DNA of 64,000 nt from Phycisphaeraceae bacterium (lineage in GTDB: Bacteria > Planctomycetota > Phycisphaerae > Phycisphaerales > SM1A02): NCBI GenBank assembly GCA_019636755.1, contig JAHBWZ010000007.1, forward strand, positions 124,001-188,000. The letters run 5' to 3'. The notes under the pieces were generated by a model. That model did no database searches and was not told the origin of the DNA. It saw only the letters and a list, made by a program, of their open reading frames with translations. Positions within the stretch are counted from its first letter, which is position 1; each line of letters starts with the position of its first letter. Positions 35,387-43,710 of the stretch are shown piece after piece. A program made the translations under genes and the position numbers.

Positions 35387-35437
35387 CCGTGGACGCGGTC
35401 CCGCCAGGTCGCGCCACGTCCACTCACACCCGCCGAT

Positions 35438-36436
35438 TCAGGTCGTGCGCGGACGCACACTGGTCCGCGGCCGCCTCAGGATGATCGCGGCACCACCGAT
35501 CACGCCGGCCGCGAGCGCCGCCAGCGACGCCGTCGTCCACGCGGGCACGGCAAGGACCGGGGGCGAGTCGACATGGAACACCGCGTGGGGTCGCATGATC
35601 ATCGTTCCGATCACGGGGCCGGGGTCACCGAAGAACGACGGCGACCCATGCCCGGTCAGGCCGTTCGGGAAGAGCGCGTTGGTCAGCCACATCGGCACGG
35701 ATTCAAAGAGGATGGCGCCGGTCACGGTGTTCCAGTGCCCGATGGGTACGGCGCCCGGCGCGAGCTGCACGAGACTCGGCCCGGTTGGCTGCGACATGAA
35801 TGTCACGCTCGCCGCGGTCAGCGAGAGCGAGACGAGTTCCACCTCGACGGCATGGTCAGGGCCACCGATGGCGTGCAGCACGATCGTTCCCACGAAGTGC
35901 GACGGTCCATCCAGGACCGTGGAATCCGCCAGGGACCCGTCCGGCTCGACCGCGGCCAGGTCGAAGATCTCCAGCACGTCGCCCGGCGTCCACTGCAGGG
36001 CGAACGACGCGGTGGCGCCGACCTGCAGCGGCGCGGGTGGAACCACCCGCCACCGGCCGTTGGACCCACACGCCTTGCTCCCGGTGACTGCCGCCGGAAG
36101 ACAGTAGCAGTCGGCCCAGATGCCACCCACGACGTTCCGGCAGACGCAGCCCGAGGATCCGCAGGCGGCACCGGGGCTGTTGCAGGCGTGGAGGATCATG
36201 GTGTGGATGGTCTCGCTGCAGACCCCGCGACACGGATCCATCCCGTCCGCCCGCCCGTCGGACGCCAGTCCGACAGGGACGGCGATCACCGATACCGCCA
36301 GCGTCCGGCCGATGATCGACCGGGCCTGGACACCGCGGTCCGGCCGTGCACGGCCCGCGGCCGGACGACCCGGGGGATGGTGTCGGACGAGGCGCGACGC
36401 GGTCGACCCGGGGCATACTCCGTACGGCTGCGGCAT
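35438..36436 (-). CDS. Secreted Cys-rich protein with C-terminal sorting-like tail
   Basis: 332 residues. The signal peptide is probably RTLAVSVIAVPVGLASDGRADG; a Cys-rich stretch follows (DPCRGVCSETIHTMILHACNSPGAACGSSGCVCRNVVGGIWADCYC). The C-terminus VPAWTTASLAALAAGVIGGAAIILRRPR has a short VPxW motif, a membrane helix and an Arg cluster, similar to IPTL-CTERM tails that are processed at the envelope. No known function. The ATG is preceded by GGAGGT at 4 bases. It is inserted between two forward units of the glycan locus and may be a glycosylated substrate (speculative). Confidence 0.7.
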   Translation of the reverse strand: MPQPYGVCPGSTASRLVRHHPPGRPAAGRARPDRGVQARSIIGRTLAVSVIAVPVGLASDGRADGMDPCRGVCSETIHTMILHACNSPGAACGSSGCVCRNVVGGIWADCYCLPAAVTGSKACGSNGRWRVVPPAPLQVGATASFALQWTPGDVLEIFDLAAVEPDGSLADSTVLDGPSHFVGTIVLHAIGGPDHAVEVELVSLSLTAASVTFMSQPTGPSLVQLAPGAVPIGHWNTVTGAILFESVPMWLTNALFPNGLTGHGSPSFFGDPGPVIGTMIMRPHAVFHVDSPPVLAVPAWTTASLAALAAGVIGGAAIILRRPRTSVRPRTT

Positions 36437-36636
36437 GAGGACCTCCGCTCCCCGGCGTGGCCAGTGGCGCTCACGGGCGGCCCGCACGATGCGGTCCGCC
36501 GGCGCGGCCCATCTGCTCCGGCGTCCGAAGATGGACCGGCGCACGCGCCGATTCCGCCGATCGATCTCCGTCCGGGCGAGAACGGCGCCGATGCGGCACC
36601 TGGTGCCGGAGCGCCACCCGCGGGAGCCTCCTCCGC

Positions 36637-36642
36637 CATAAT
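36637..36642 (+). promoter_or_regulatory. Candidate -10 element of the asnB operon
   Basis: CATAAT in CCATAATCC, 11 bases before the ATG at 36654. The same 9-base word occurs on the reverse strand before the 47967 start. Confidence 0.4.
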
Positions 36643-36653
36643 CCGCGCGGACC

Positions 36654-38531
36654 ATGTGCGGCATCGCAGGCACCATCGGCCCGTCCCTGCCTCCGTCGGA
36701 GGCGCGGGACGCCGCCCTCGCGCTGCTGCACCACCGCGGTCCCGACGCGCGCGGGTCGATCGAGGTACGCCTGCATGCCGGGCGATCGGCGTGGCTGGGA
36801 TCCACGCGCCTCTCGATCATCGATCCGGACCCCAGGTCCGGCCAGCCGTTCGCCGTGGACCCGGACCATGTGCTGGTCTTCAACGGCGAGCTGTACAACC
36901 ACCGCGAGATTGCCGGCCTGCTCGCGGGCGGTCGCGCCGCGCTGCGCACATCAGGCGATACGGAGGTCATGGGCCGGCTGCTCGCGGAGCGCGGTCTGGA
37001 CGGCCTGCGCGACGCGGAAGGCATGTGGGCACTCGCGCTGCTGGACCGGCGCGACGGCTCGCTCCTGCTCGTGCGCGATCGCTTCGGCGAGAAGCCGCTG
37101 TACCTTGTCCGTGACGGAGCGTGCGTCCACTTCGCCTCGGAGATCAAGGCGCTCGCCGCGCTCCGTGGCCGTCGCTTCCGGGTGGACGCGGACCGGGTCC
37201 GGCGGTTCCTGGTGCACGGATACCGGGGCGTGCATCTCGATCCCGGGTCGCCGTCCTTCTTCATGGATGTCGAGGCGGTCCCGCCCGGCGGCGCCGTGCG
37301 CATCGATCCCGGGGGCCGGGTGACGGCCCTGCCGTGGTGGTCCGCGGCGGACGCCGCGGGGCGCGCCGGTACGGACGATGGCGGCGTGTCCCGGCGGGAC
37401 GCCCGCGACCGCGCGGAGATCGTGGCGGAGGTGCAGGCGGCGCTCGTCCACGCCGTCCGGCTTCGTCTTCGCGCCGATGCACCGGTCGCCTGCCTGCTCA
37501 GCGGCGGCGTCGACTCGAATGCGATCGCGGGCATCGCGCGGCGCGCGCTGGGTCGCGACCTGCCGACGTACACGTTCTCGGTGGACGATCCGCGCTACGA
37601 CGAGACACCGCTTGCCACCGCCGCCGCGCAGGCGCTCGGCCTTCCGAACCGGCGCGTGGGCTTCCGTCCCGGCAATTTCCTGCCGCGGCTCCGCGCCCTG
37701 GTCCACGAACACGACGCGCCGGTCCTGACGCTGGCGAGCGTCTGCCATCGCCTGCTGCTGGATGCGATCGCCGAGGATGGCGTCCGCGTCGTCCTGAGCG
37801 GCATCGGCGGCGATGAACTCTTCACCGGATACTTCGAACACCACAACGGGTATCTCGCCGCCATCCGCGACCGGCCTGATCAGTACGAGGCCGCCGCCGA
37901 AGCGTGGCGCCGCCACGTCCGGCCGATCACCCGCAATCCACTTCTGGCCGACCCGGACCTCTTCGTCCGCAACCCGGTCGAGCGTGCCCACCTGCACCTG
38001 GGCGCCGACGAATTCGCCGCCATGGTGCCCGGGGTCGATCCAGCACCATGGCGCGATCGTTCCTACCACGCGGTCCCGCTGCGCAACCGCATGCTCAACG
38101 ACCTGCTGCACGAGGTCGTTCCCACGATCCTGCACGAGGAGGATCTCAACGCCATGCATGTCTCGGTAGAGAACCGCGCGCCGCTGCTGGATCGCCGGCT
38201 GTTCGAGGTCGCCGCGGGGATCCCGACCGTGGAACTGGTCCGAGACAGTTTCACCAAGTCCGTCATGCGCGACGCGCTCCGCGGCCTGGTGGATGACGCG
38301 GTCCTGGACAGCCGACGGAAGGTCGGCTTCAACGCCCCGTTCCGCGCCCTGATCGACCCCGCGGATCCGGCCACGCGGGCCGAACTGCTGGCCGACGGGC
38401 CGATCTTCGAACTCGTCGACCGGCAGCGCATCACGCGCCTCCTCGACGATCCCGCGCCACCCAACAGCCGGAGCAAGTTCCTCTTCTCGTTCGCGAGCTG
38501 CCGCCTCTTCATGGATACCTTTGCGGCATGA
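36654..38531 (+). CDS. asnB: Asparagine synthase (glutamine-hydrolysing)
   Basis: 625 residues. Class II glutaminase with the N-terminal nucleophile Cys2 (MCGIAG), the LHHRGPDA and FNGELYNH motifs, and the synthetase PP-loop LLSGGVDSNA near residue 284. Within the family this type often lies in surface-polysaccharide loci and may amidate a sugar carboxylate rather than aspartate. Here it is coupled (ATGA) to a WbpG-like amidotransferase and the acyl-ligase fusion, which supports the glycan role. ENRAPLLDRRLFEVAAGIP is the usual C-terminal block. Whether it makes asparagine or an amide-bearing sugar cannot be told. Confidence 0.93.
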   Translation: MCGIAGTIGPSLPPSEARDAALALLHHRGPDARGSIEVRLHAGRSAWLGSTRLSIIDPDPRSGQPFAVDPDHVLVFNGELYNHREIAGLLAGGRAALRTSGDTEVMGRLLAERGLDGLRDAEGMWALALLDRRDGSLLLVRDRFGEKPLYLVRDGACVHFASEIKALAALRGRRFRVDADRVRRFLVHGYRGVHLDPGSPSFFMDVEAVPPGGAVRIDPGGRVTALPWWSAADAAGRAGTDDGGVSRRDARDRAEIVAEVQAALVHAVRLRLRADAPVACLLSGGVDSNAIAGIARRALGRDLPTYTFSVDDPRYDETPLATAAAQALGLPNRRVGFRPGNFLPRLRALVHEHDAPVLTLASVCHRLLLDAIAEDGVRVVLSGIGGDELFTGYFEHHNGYLAAIRDRPDQYEAAAEAWRRHVRPITRNPLLADPDLFVRNPVERAHLHLGADEFAAMVPGVDPAPWRDRSYHAVPLRNRMLNDLLHEVVPTILHEEDLNAMHVSVENRAPLLDRRLFEVAAGIPTVELVRDSFTKSVMRDALRGLVDDAVLDSRRKVGFNAPFRALIDPADPATRAELLADGPIFELVDRQRITRLLDDPAPPNSRSKFLFSFASCRLFMDTFAA

Positions 38532-39739
38532 TCACCTGCCCGCGATGCGTGCTGCCGGACACCCGGCCCGGCCTGGGCCTCCGGCCGGACGGGACCTGCG
38601 ACTGCGGGACGCCGGAGGCGAAGGGCGCGATCGACTGGACGGCGCGGGCCGCCGACCTGGAGACGCTGCTGGCCGAGGCGCGCTCGCACGCCGCGGCGCG
38701 CGGGGCGATGTACGACTGCGTCATTCCCGTCAGCGGCGGCAAGGACAGCCACTGGCAGGTGATCACCATGCTCGAGCGCGGCCTCCGACCGCTCTGCGTG
38801 ACATGGCGCACGCCGGGCCGGACGGCGATCGGCCGGAAGAACCTGGAGAACCTGGTCAGCCTGGGCGTCGATCACTGGGACATCACGATGCATCCGCGCG
38901 TCGAGCGACGGTTCATGTACCAGGCGTTCTCGCAGGTGGGATCCCCGGCCGTGCCGATGCACATGGCGATCTTCGCGGTCCCGCTCCGCACGGCTCTCCT
39001 GCTGCGCATTCCGCTGGTCGTCTGGGGCGAGAACAGCGCGCTGGAATACGGCGGACCTGCCGCCGATCGCATCGGCACGGACCTGGACGAAGCGTGGCTT
39101 GCCCGCTACGGCTGCACGTTCGGCACGAGCGCCCGCGACTGGGTGGGCGACGCCCTGACGGCCCGGGAACTCGGCCCGTGGCAGTGGCCCGGCGACGCGG
39201 ACCTGCGCGCCGCCGGCGTGCGGTCGATCTTCCTGGGTGCGTTTCTCCCGTGGGATCCTGACGAGGTCCACCGCGTCGCGGCGGCGCATGGGTTCCAGGC
39301 GCGAGCCCGGGGCCCCCGCACCGGCGCGTGGAACTTCGCGGACATCGACGACGACTTCGTGTCCATCCACCACTGGATGAAGTGGTACAAGTTCGGCTTC
39401 ACGCGCCTCTTCGACAATCTCTCCGTCGACATCCGCGCCGGCCGGATCACGCGGGAGGAAGCGATGGCCGTCATCCGCGCCCGCGGCGATGAGCGTCCCG
39501 ATGCCGACATCGACCTCCTCTGCGGATACCTGGGCATCACGCGCCGGCACTTCTTCGACATCGCCGAGCGCTTCCGCAACCCCGCGGTCTGGACCGAGCG
39601 CAACGGCGTGTGGACGATCCCCGGGTTCCCGATCCCGGACTTCGACTGGGCACGGTTCGGCGGACCGGCGCCCGGGCGCGCATCCGGTGCATCGCCCGCC
39701 GGTGCCGCCACCACCTCCGGCGGAGGCATCGCGCCATGA
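38528..39739 (+). CDS. WbpG/PseA-like N-acetylsugar amidotransferase
   Basis: 403 residues. The start MITCPRCVLPDTRPG has the family's Cys pair (CPRC) and a second pair CDCG. The PP-loop ATPase motif is VSGGKDSHWQ near residue 70. Diagnostic downstream blocks are HMAIFAVPLRTALLLRIPLVVWGENSALEYGG and DFVSIHHWMKWYKFGFTRLFDNLS. Known members (WbpG, PseA, LegA) make acetamidino sugars with ammonia from HisH/HisF-type partners. No HisH or HisF is present; asnB is adjacent instead. ATGA overlap at both ends. Confidence 0.9.
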   Translation: MITCPRCVLPDTRPGLGLRPDGTCDCGTPEAKGAIDWTARAADLETLLAEARSHAAARGAMYDCVIPVSGGKDSHWQVITMLERGLRPLCVTWRTPGRTAIGRKNLENLVSLGVDHWDITMHPRVERRFMYQAFSQVGSPAVPMHMAIFAVPLRTALLLRIPLVVWGENSALEYGGPAADRIGTDLDEAWLARYGCTFGTSARDWVGDALTARELGPWQWPGDADLRAAGVRSIFLGAFLPWDPDEVHRVAAAHGFQARARGPRTGAWNFADIDDDFVSIHHWMKWYKFGFTRLFDNLSVDIRAGRITREEAMAVIRARGDERPDADIDLLCGYLGITRRHFFDIAERFRNPAVWTERNGVWTIPGFPIPDFDWARFGGPAPGRASGASPAGAATTSGGGIAP

Positions 39740-42600
39740 CCACGACGCGCCCCGGAGTGCCGCGCGGTCCGCGGCGCCGCGCGGCGCGCGTGAACGCACC
39801 GGCATCCGGCGCGAGCGCCCGCACCGATGGCTGCGTGCACCGGCGACTGGAACAGCTCGCGCGCGGCGAGGGACCGGACGTGCTGCTCCGATTCGTCGAT
39901 GCGGACGACACCCTCCGTGCCGCCGGCCCGCGCGATGTCGCGTGGCGCGCCATCGCGGTCGCCGGACACCTGCAGGCGACGGTCCCGCCGGCCGACGGCG
40001 GGCACCCGCGCCCGCCGCGTCCCCGGGTGGCGTGCGTCCTGCCCGCCGACGACACGCCCGTCTACGTGTTCCTCGGCGCGATGGCCGCCGGGTGTGTCCC
40101 GAGCCTCTGGGCACCGCCGTCGCCTCGGATGCGCCGTGACGACATGGACGTGCAGTTCGATGCACTGCTGCGCGCCGCGCGACCGGATGCGATCGTGACG
40201 ACCGCCGCGCTGCGCGAGGTGCTCCCGGGCGCACGCGACGCGCCCGACCGCACGCGGCTCGTCGTGCTGCCCGAGGAGGTCCTCCGAGGATCCGCGCCGT
40301 CCGACCAGGACGTTCCCGCGCAGCTGGCGCAGGTCCGCGACCGGGCCTGCGCGCCCGCACCGGTCCCGACCGACGCGCCGCTCTTCGTGCAGTACTCGTC
40401 CGGAACGACCGGGATCCGCAAGGGGGTCGCGATCAGCGACGCCATGCTGGCGCGACAGGTGGAGGCGTATGGAGGCGCCGTCGCGATGGGGTGCGATGAC
40501 CGCGTGCTCTCGTGGCTGCCGCTCTACCACGACATGGGGCTCGTCGCCTGCTTCCTCGCGCCCCTGCTGCGCGGCGCGTCGATCGTCCTGCAGAGTCCGT
40601 TCGACTGGATCACGCGTCCCGCCTCCTGGATCGACCTGGCCGCGCGTCACCGCGCCACGCTCTCGTGGCTTCCGAACTTCGCCTTCGACGTGATCGCCCG
40701 GAGCGCCGCGTCGTGGACGCCGGATCCGGCGCTCGGGCGCCCCGCCGAGGAGGCACTCGCGACGCTGCGCGGCATCGTGAGCTGTGCCGAGCCGATTCAC
40801 GCGGCGTCGTGGGATCGCTTCCGCGCCGCGCTCGCCCCGATGGGACTGCGCGAGGACGCCCTGGCGACGTCCTACGCGCTGGCGGAGCATGTCTTCGCCG
40901 CGACCAGCGGCGGGTTCGGAGAGCCGCCGCGGCGTGACTGCGTGGACGCCGACCGGCTGGCGCGCGACGGACTCGCCATTCCCGTCGAACGCGATGACCC
41001 GCGCGCACGGACGTGCATCGCGTCCGGCCGCGCGCTTCCCGGCGTCCGCGTGCGCATCCGCACCGCCTCGGGCGACCCCTGTGCCGAACGCGCCGTGGGC
41101 GAAATCGAACTGGACGGTCCCTGCCTCTTCCACGGCTACGACGGCAGTCCGGCGCTGACGCAGCGCGTGCTTCGCGACGGGGCGTTCCGGACCGGCGACC
41201 GCGGCTACCTCGCCGACGGGCACCTCTTCGTCCTCGGGCGCCTGGACGACGGCCTGCTGATCCGGGGACGCACGCTCGATCCGGAGGGCATCGAGTCCTG
41301 CCTCAACGACCTGCCCGGCCTCGTGGCCGGCCGGGTCGCGGTCGTCGCCGAGCCGGATCCGGGACTGGGCACCGATCGGCTGCTCGTGGTGGCGGAGGTC
41401 AGTGACGCGCTGGCATGCCCGCGGCCGGGCGATCCCTCCGGGCCGGCGACCACGCCGGAGCGCGCGACCTCGAGCGCCGACCGACGATCCCTGGTCGAGT
41501 CCGTCATCGATCGCGTCCGCTCGTGCGCCGAGGGGTGCGTGCCGCGCGTGGTCCTGGTCCCGCGCGGCACGCTCTCCAAGTCATCCTCCGGGAAACTGTC
41601 GCGCTCGCGCATCCGCGCGGAGTTTGCACAGGACGCCGCCGAGAGCGCGTCGCCCGGGATGATCGGGGGTGTGCCCGCCATCCGGAGCGCCGGGGTGCCC
41701 GCATCCGGACCGGGGGTCGCCGCGGAGGTCCACCGGATCTTCCGCGAACGCGCCGCCGCGTCGTCGGACTCGCTCGGCCGGCTCGCGCTGCTCCTGGACC
41801 TGGAGCGGACCTTCCGCGTCACGATCACACCGCAGGTCCTCGGCCGCGTGCGCCTGGCGCGGGGCGATGATCCGCTGCGCACCGCCGACGGCGCCGCGGC
41901 CCTGATGCATGCAGCGCTGTGCGGCGCATCGCCGGCGCGCGGCGGCCATGCCCCCGGGGCGACGGTGCGGCTCACCCCGGGGCGCTGCGGGCGCCCGGGC
42001 GGCGCGCCCTTCGACGATGCGCGCTCCCGACGGTGGACGAGGCGGCTCCGGAAGCTCGGCGTGCGCGTCGGCCGCGGACTTCGTGTGCGCGGACCGCTCC
42101 TGCTGCGCCTCGAGAGCGATCCTGCCCGGATCGAGATCGGCGATGACGTCACGCTGATGCCGTGGGTGGATCTCAAGATCCGCGAACAGGGGCGCATCGT
42201 GCTGCACGACGGCGCGGTCCTGGACACGATCGTGCGACTTGTCGCGGCCCGCGACGGCAGCATCATCGTGGGCGAGCGCGCCCAGCTCGGGATGGGCACG
42301 ATCGTCAACGCGGGTGAGCGCGTGGCGTTCGGCACCGGCGCCGTCACGGCGGGCCATTGCACCATCCTGGCGTCCGAACATCGATGGTCGGGCCCGGGGC
42401 CGATCCTGGAACAGGGCTATGACCATGCGCCGGTCGAGATCGGCGATGGCGCCTGGATCGCGGCCGGTGCCACCGTCATGCCGGGCTCACGGGTCGGCGA
42501 CGGCGCGGTCATCGGTGCCGGCGCGGTCGTCCGCGGCACGATCCCCGCATGCTCGCTCGCGGCCGGCAACCCCGCGCGGGTGATCGGCTTCCGCGGATAG
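39736..42600 (+). CDS. Acyl-AMP ligase / acyl carrier / hexapeptide acyltransferase fusion
   Basis: 954 residues in three parts. Residues about 30-625 form a fatty-acyl-AMP-ligase-type adenylating enzyme: YSSGTTGIRKG (from Tyr220), SWLPLYHDMGLV, GEIELDGPCLFHGY and SKSSSGKLSRSRIR with the catalytic Lys. Residues about 650-730 look like a carrier domain, with the phosphopantetheine serine in SSDSLGRLALLLDLERTF (Ser679). Residues about 785-954 are a left-handed beta-helix acyltransferase with hexapeptide repeats (IEIGDDVTLMPWVDLKI, GAWIAAGATVMPGSRVGDGAVIGAGAVVRG, SLAAGNPARVIGF). An acid could be activated, loaded in cis and passed to a sugar. The last 114 bases run antisense to the next gene. 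Confidence 0.87.
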   Translation: MTTTRPGVPRGPRRRAARVNAPASGASARTDGCVHRRLEQLARGEGPDVLLRFVDADDTLRAAGPRDVAWRAIAVAGHLQATVPPADGGHPRPPRPRVACVLPADDTPVYVFLGAMAAGCVPSLWAPPSPRMRRDDMDVQFDALLRAARPDAIVTTAALREVLPGARDAPDRTRLVVLPEEVLRGSAPSDQDVPAQLAQVRDRACAPAPVPTDAPLFVQYSSGTTGIRKGVAISDAMLARQVEAYGGAVAMGCDDRVLSWLPLYHDMGLVACFLAPLLRGASIVLQSPFDWITRPASWIDLAARHRATLSWLPNFAFDVIARSAASWTPDPALGRPAEEALATLRGIVSCAEPIHAASWDRFRAALAPMGLREDALATSYALAEHVFAATSGGFGEPPRRDCVDADRLARDGLAIPVERDDPRARTCIASGRALPGVRVRIRTASGDPCAERAVGEIELDGPCLFHGYDGSPALTQRVLRDGAFRTGDRGYLADGHLFVLGRLDDGLLIRGRTLDPEGIESCLNDLPGLVAGRVAVVAEPDPGLGTDRLLVVAEVSDALACPRPGDPSGPATTPERATSSADRRSLVESVIDRVRSCAEGCVPRVVLVPRGTLSKSSSGKLSRSRIRAEFAQDAAESASPGMIGGVPAIRSAGVPASGPGVAAEVHRIFRERAAASSDSLGRLALLLDLERTFRVTITPQVLGRVRLARGDDPLRTADGAAALMHAALCGASPARGGHAPGATVRLTPGRCGRPGGAPFDDARSRRWTRRLRKLGVRVGRGLRVRGPLLLRLESDPARIEIGDDVTLMPWVDLKIREQGRIVLHDGAVLDTIVRLVAARDGSIIVGERAQLGMGTIVNAGERVAFGTGAVTAGHCTILASEHRWSGPGPILEQGYDHAPVEIGDGAWIAAGATVMPGSRVGDGAVIGAGAVVRGTIPACSLAAGNPARVIGFRG

Positions 42601-43710
42601 GGGAGGTTCAGGCAGCAGGATGTCGAACCCGGTCACGAACCGCAGGGCGTCCTCGGCGCCGGCCCGCGTCCAGCGGAACCGGCGCTCGTCGACCACCGCG
42701 GCGAGGTCGCGCTCCGCCGCCTGCACGGGCTCCGGCGCCGGCGCCGGGCGCCCGGCGTGAGCCACGTGAAGAAGACCGAAGCTCAACTCGGTGTCGTACC
42801 GGCCGTCCACGGTGACGTGGATGCCCCGCGCATCGACCGCCAGTCCGCGACACCAGTTGCGCTCGCGCTCGCCGAGACGGATCACCTCCGTCGGCAGCGC
42901 GCTGCGGAAGCGACGCCGATCGTGCCGCGGCGCCGGAGCCGCGATGAGGATCTTGCCGTCGATGCTCGTGAAGTGGAATCGATCCTCGAACACGTCGCCG
43001 TCGTGCAGGCACGCGGGCGTCCTGAGGGCGATGGCGTGCAGCCTGGCGCGCCGCGCTCCGGGTCGGATCTCGATCAGTGCGCTGAGGTTGCGGCTGAGCA
43101 GGAAGACCGACTCGCCATGCAGGTGCACCGCGTTGAAATGAAAGTGCCCGGTCGGACCGGCCCACGGCTTGCTGACGAAGCGGAAGTCGACGTCGTCCGG
43201 CACGCTGCGCGCCGAGCGGTCCAGTCGCAGCGACCGGGTGACGACGTACCGGTCCAGGACGCGGCCATCCGGGTCCATCTCGACGACGAGGTCAAGGAAC
43301 GGCATCGCACCGATGATCCGGTCCGGCGACGCGGCGATCCGGTGCAGATAGCACGTGAAGCGGTTGCTGAGGAAGCGCCGCGGCGTCGCATCGCGCGCAT
43401 CGAGTTCCCAGATTCCGTTCCAGCACGCCGCGAGTATGACCCCCGGGCGCCGCGCGAGCCCGGTGAGTCCGAAGCGCGGGGCGGATTCGAACGGGTCGGT
43501 CGAACGCGGCACCTCGCCGCTGAGCGGAACGCGCGCGAAGTCCGCCGGGGCAACCGGAAACGGGAGCGCCCGCACCGCGTCACGCGCCCCGTCACCGACG
43601 ATCCAGAGCGCCGGACGCACGATGTCCGGCGGAACCGGCGCGTCGGGCCGGTAGCCGTGCACGAACGAGACCAGTCGCGCCGTGCGCAGGTCCGGTCCGG
43701 TGTCAGGCAT
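42487..43710 (-). CDS. Beta-propeller-like protein of the glycan locus
   Basis: 407 residues, no signal peptide or membrane helix visible. Repeating beta units with a conserved pattern are seen: GLTGLARRPGVILAACWNGIWELDARD, HRIAASPDRIIGAMPFLDLVVEMDPDGRVLDRYVV, HFNAVHLHGESVFLLSRNLSALIEIRPG. This resembles DUF4915-like or NHL-type propellers. WNGIWELD and HLHGESVFLLSRN recur as a blade motif. Its function in glycan assembly is unknown; it may be a lyase-like or sensing propeller. Start overlaps the upstream stop by 8 bases. The last 38 codons are antisense to the fusion gene, and the true end may be shorter in function than in sequence. Confidence 0.68.
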   Translation of the reverse strand: MPDTGPDLRTARLVSFVHGYRPDAPVPPDIVRPALWIVGDGARDAVRALPFPVAPADFARVPLSGEVPRSTDPFESAPRFGLTGLARRPGVILAACWNGIWELDARDATPRRFLSNRFTCYLHRIAASPDRIIGAMPFLDLVVEMDPDGRVLDRYVVTRSLRLDRSARSVPDDVDFRFVSKPWAGPTGHFHFNAVHLHGESVFLLSRNLSALIEIRPGARRARLHAIALRTPACLHDGDVFEDRFHFTSIDGKILIAAPAPRHDRRRFRSALPTEVIRLGERERNWCRGLAVDARGIHVTVDGRYDTELSFGLLHVAHAGRPAPAPEPVQAAERDLAAVVDERRFRWTRAGAEDALRFVTGFDILLPEPPLSAEADHPRGVAGRERACGDRAADDRAGTDDRAVADP

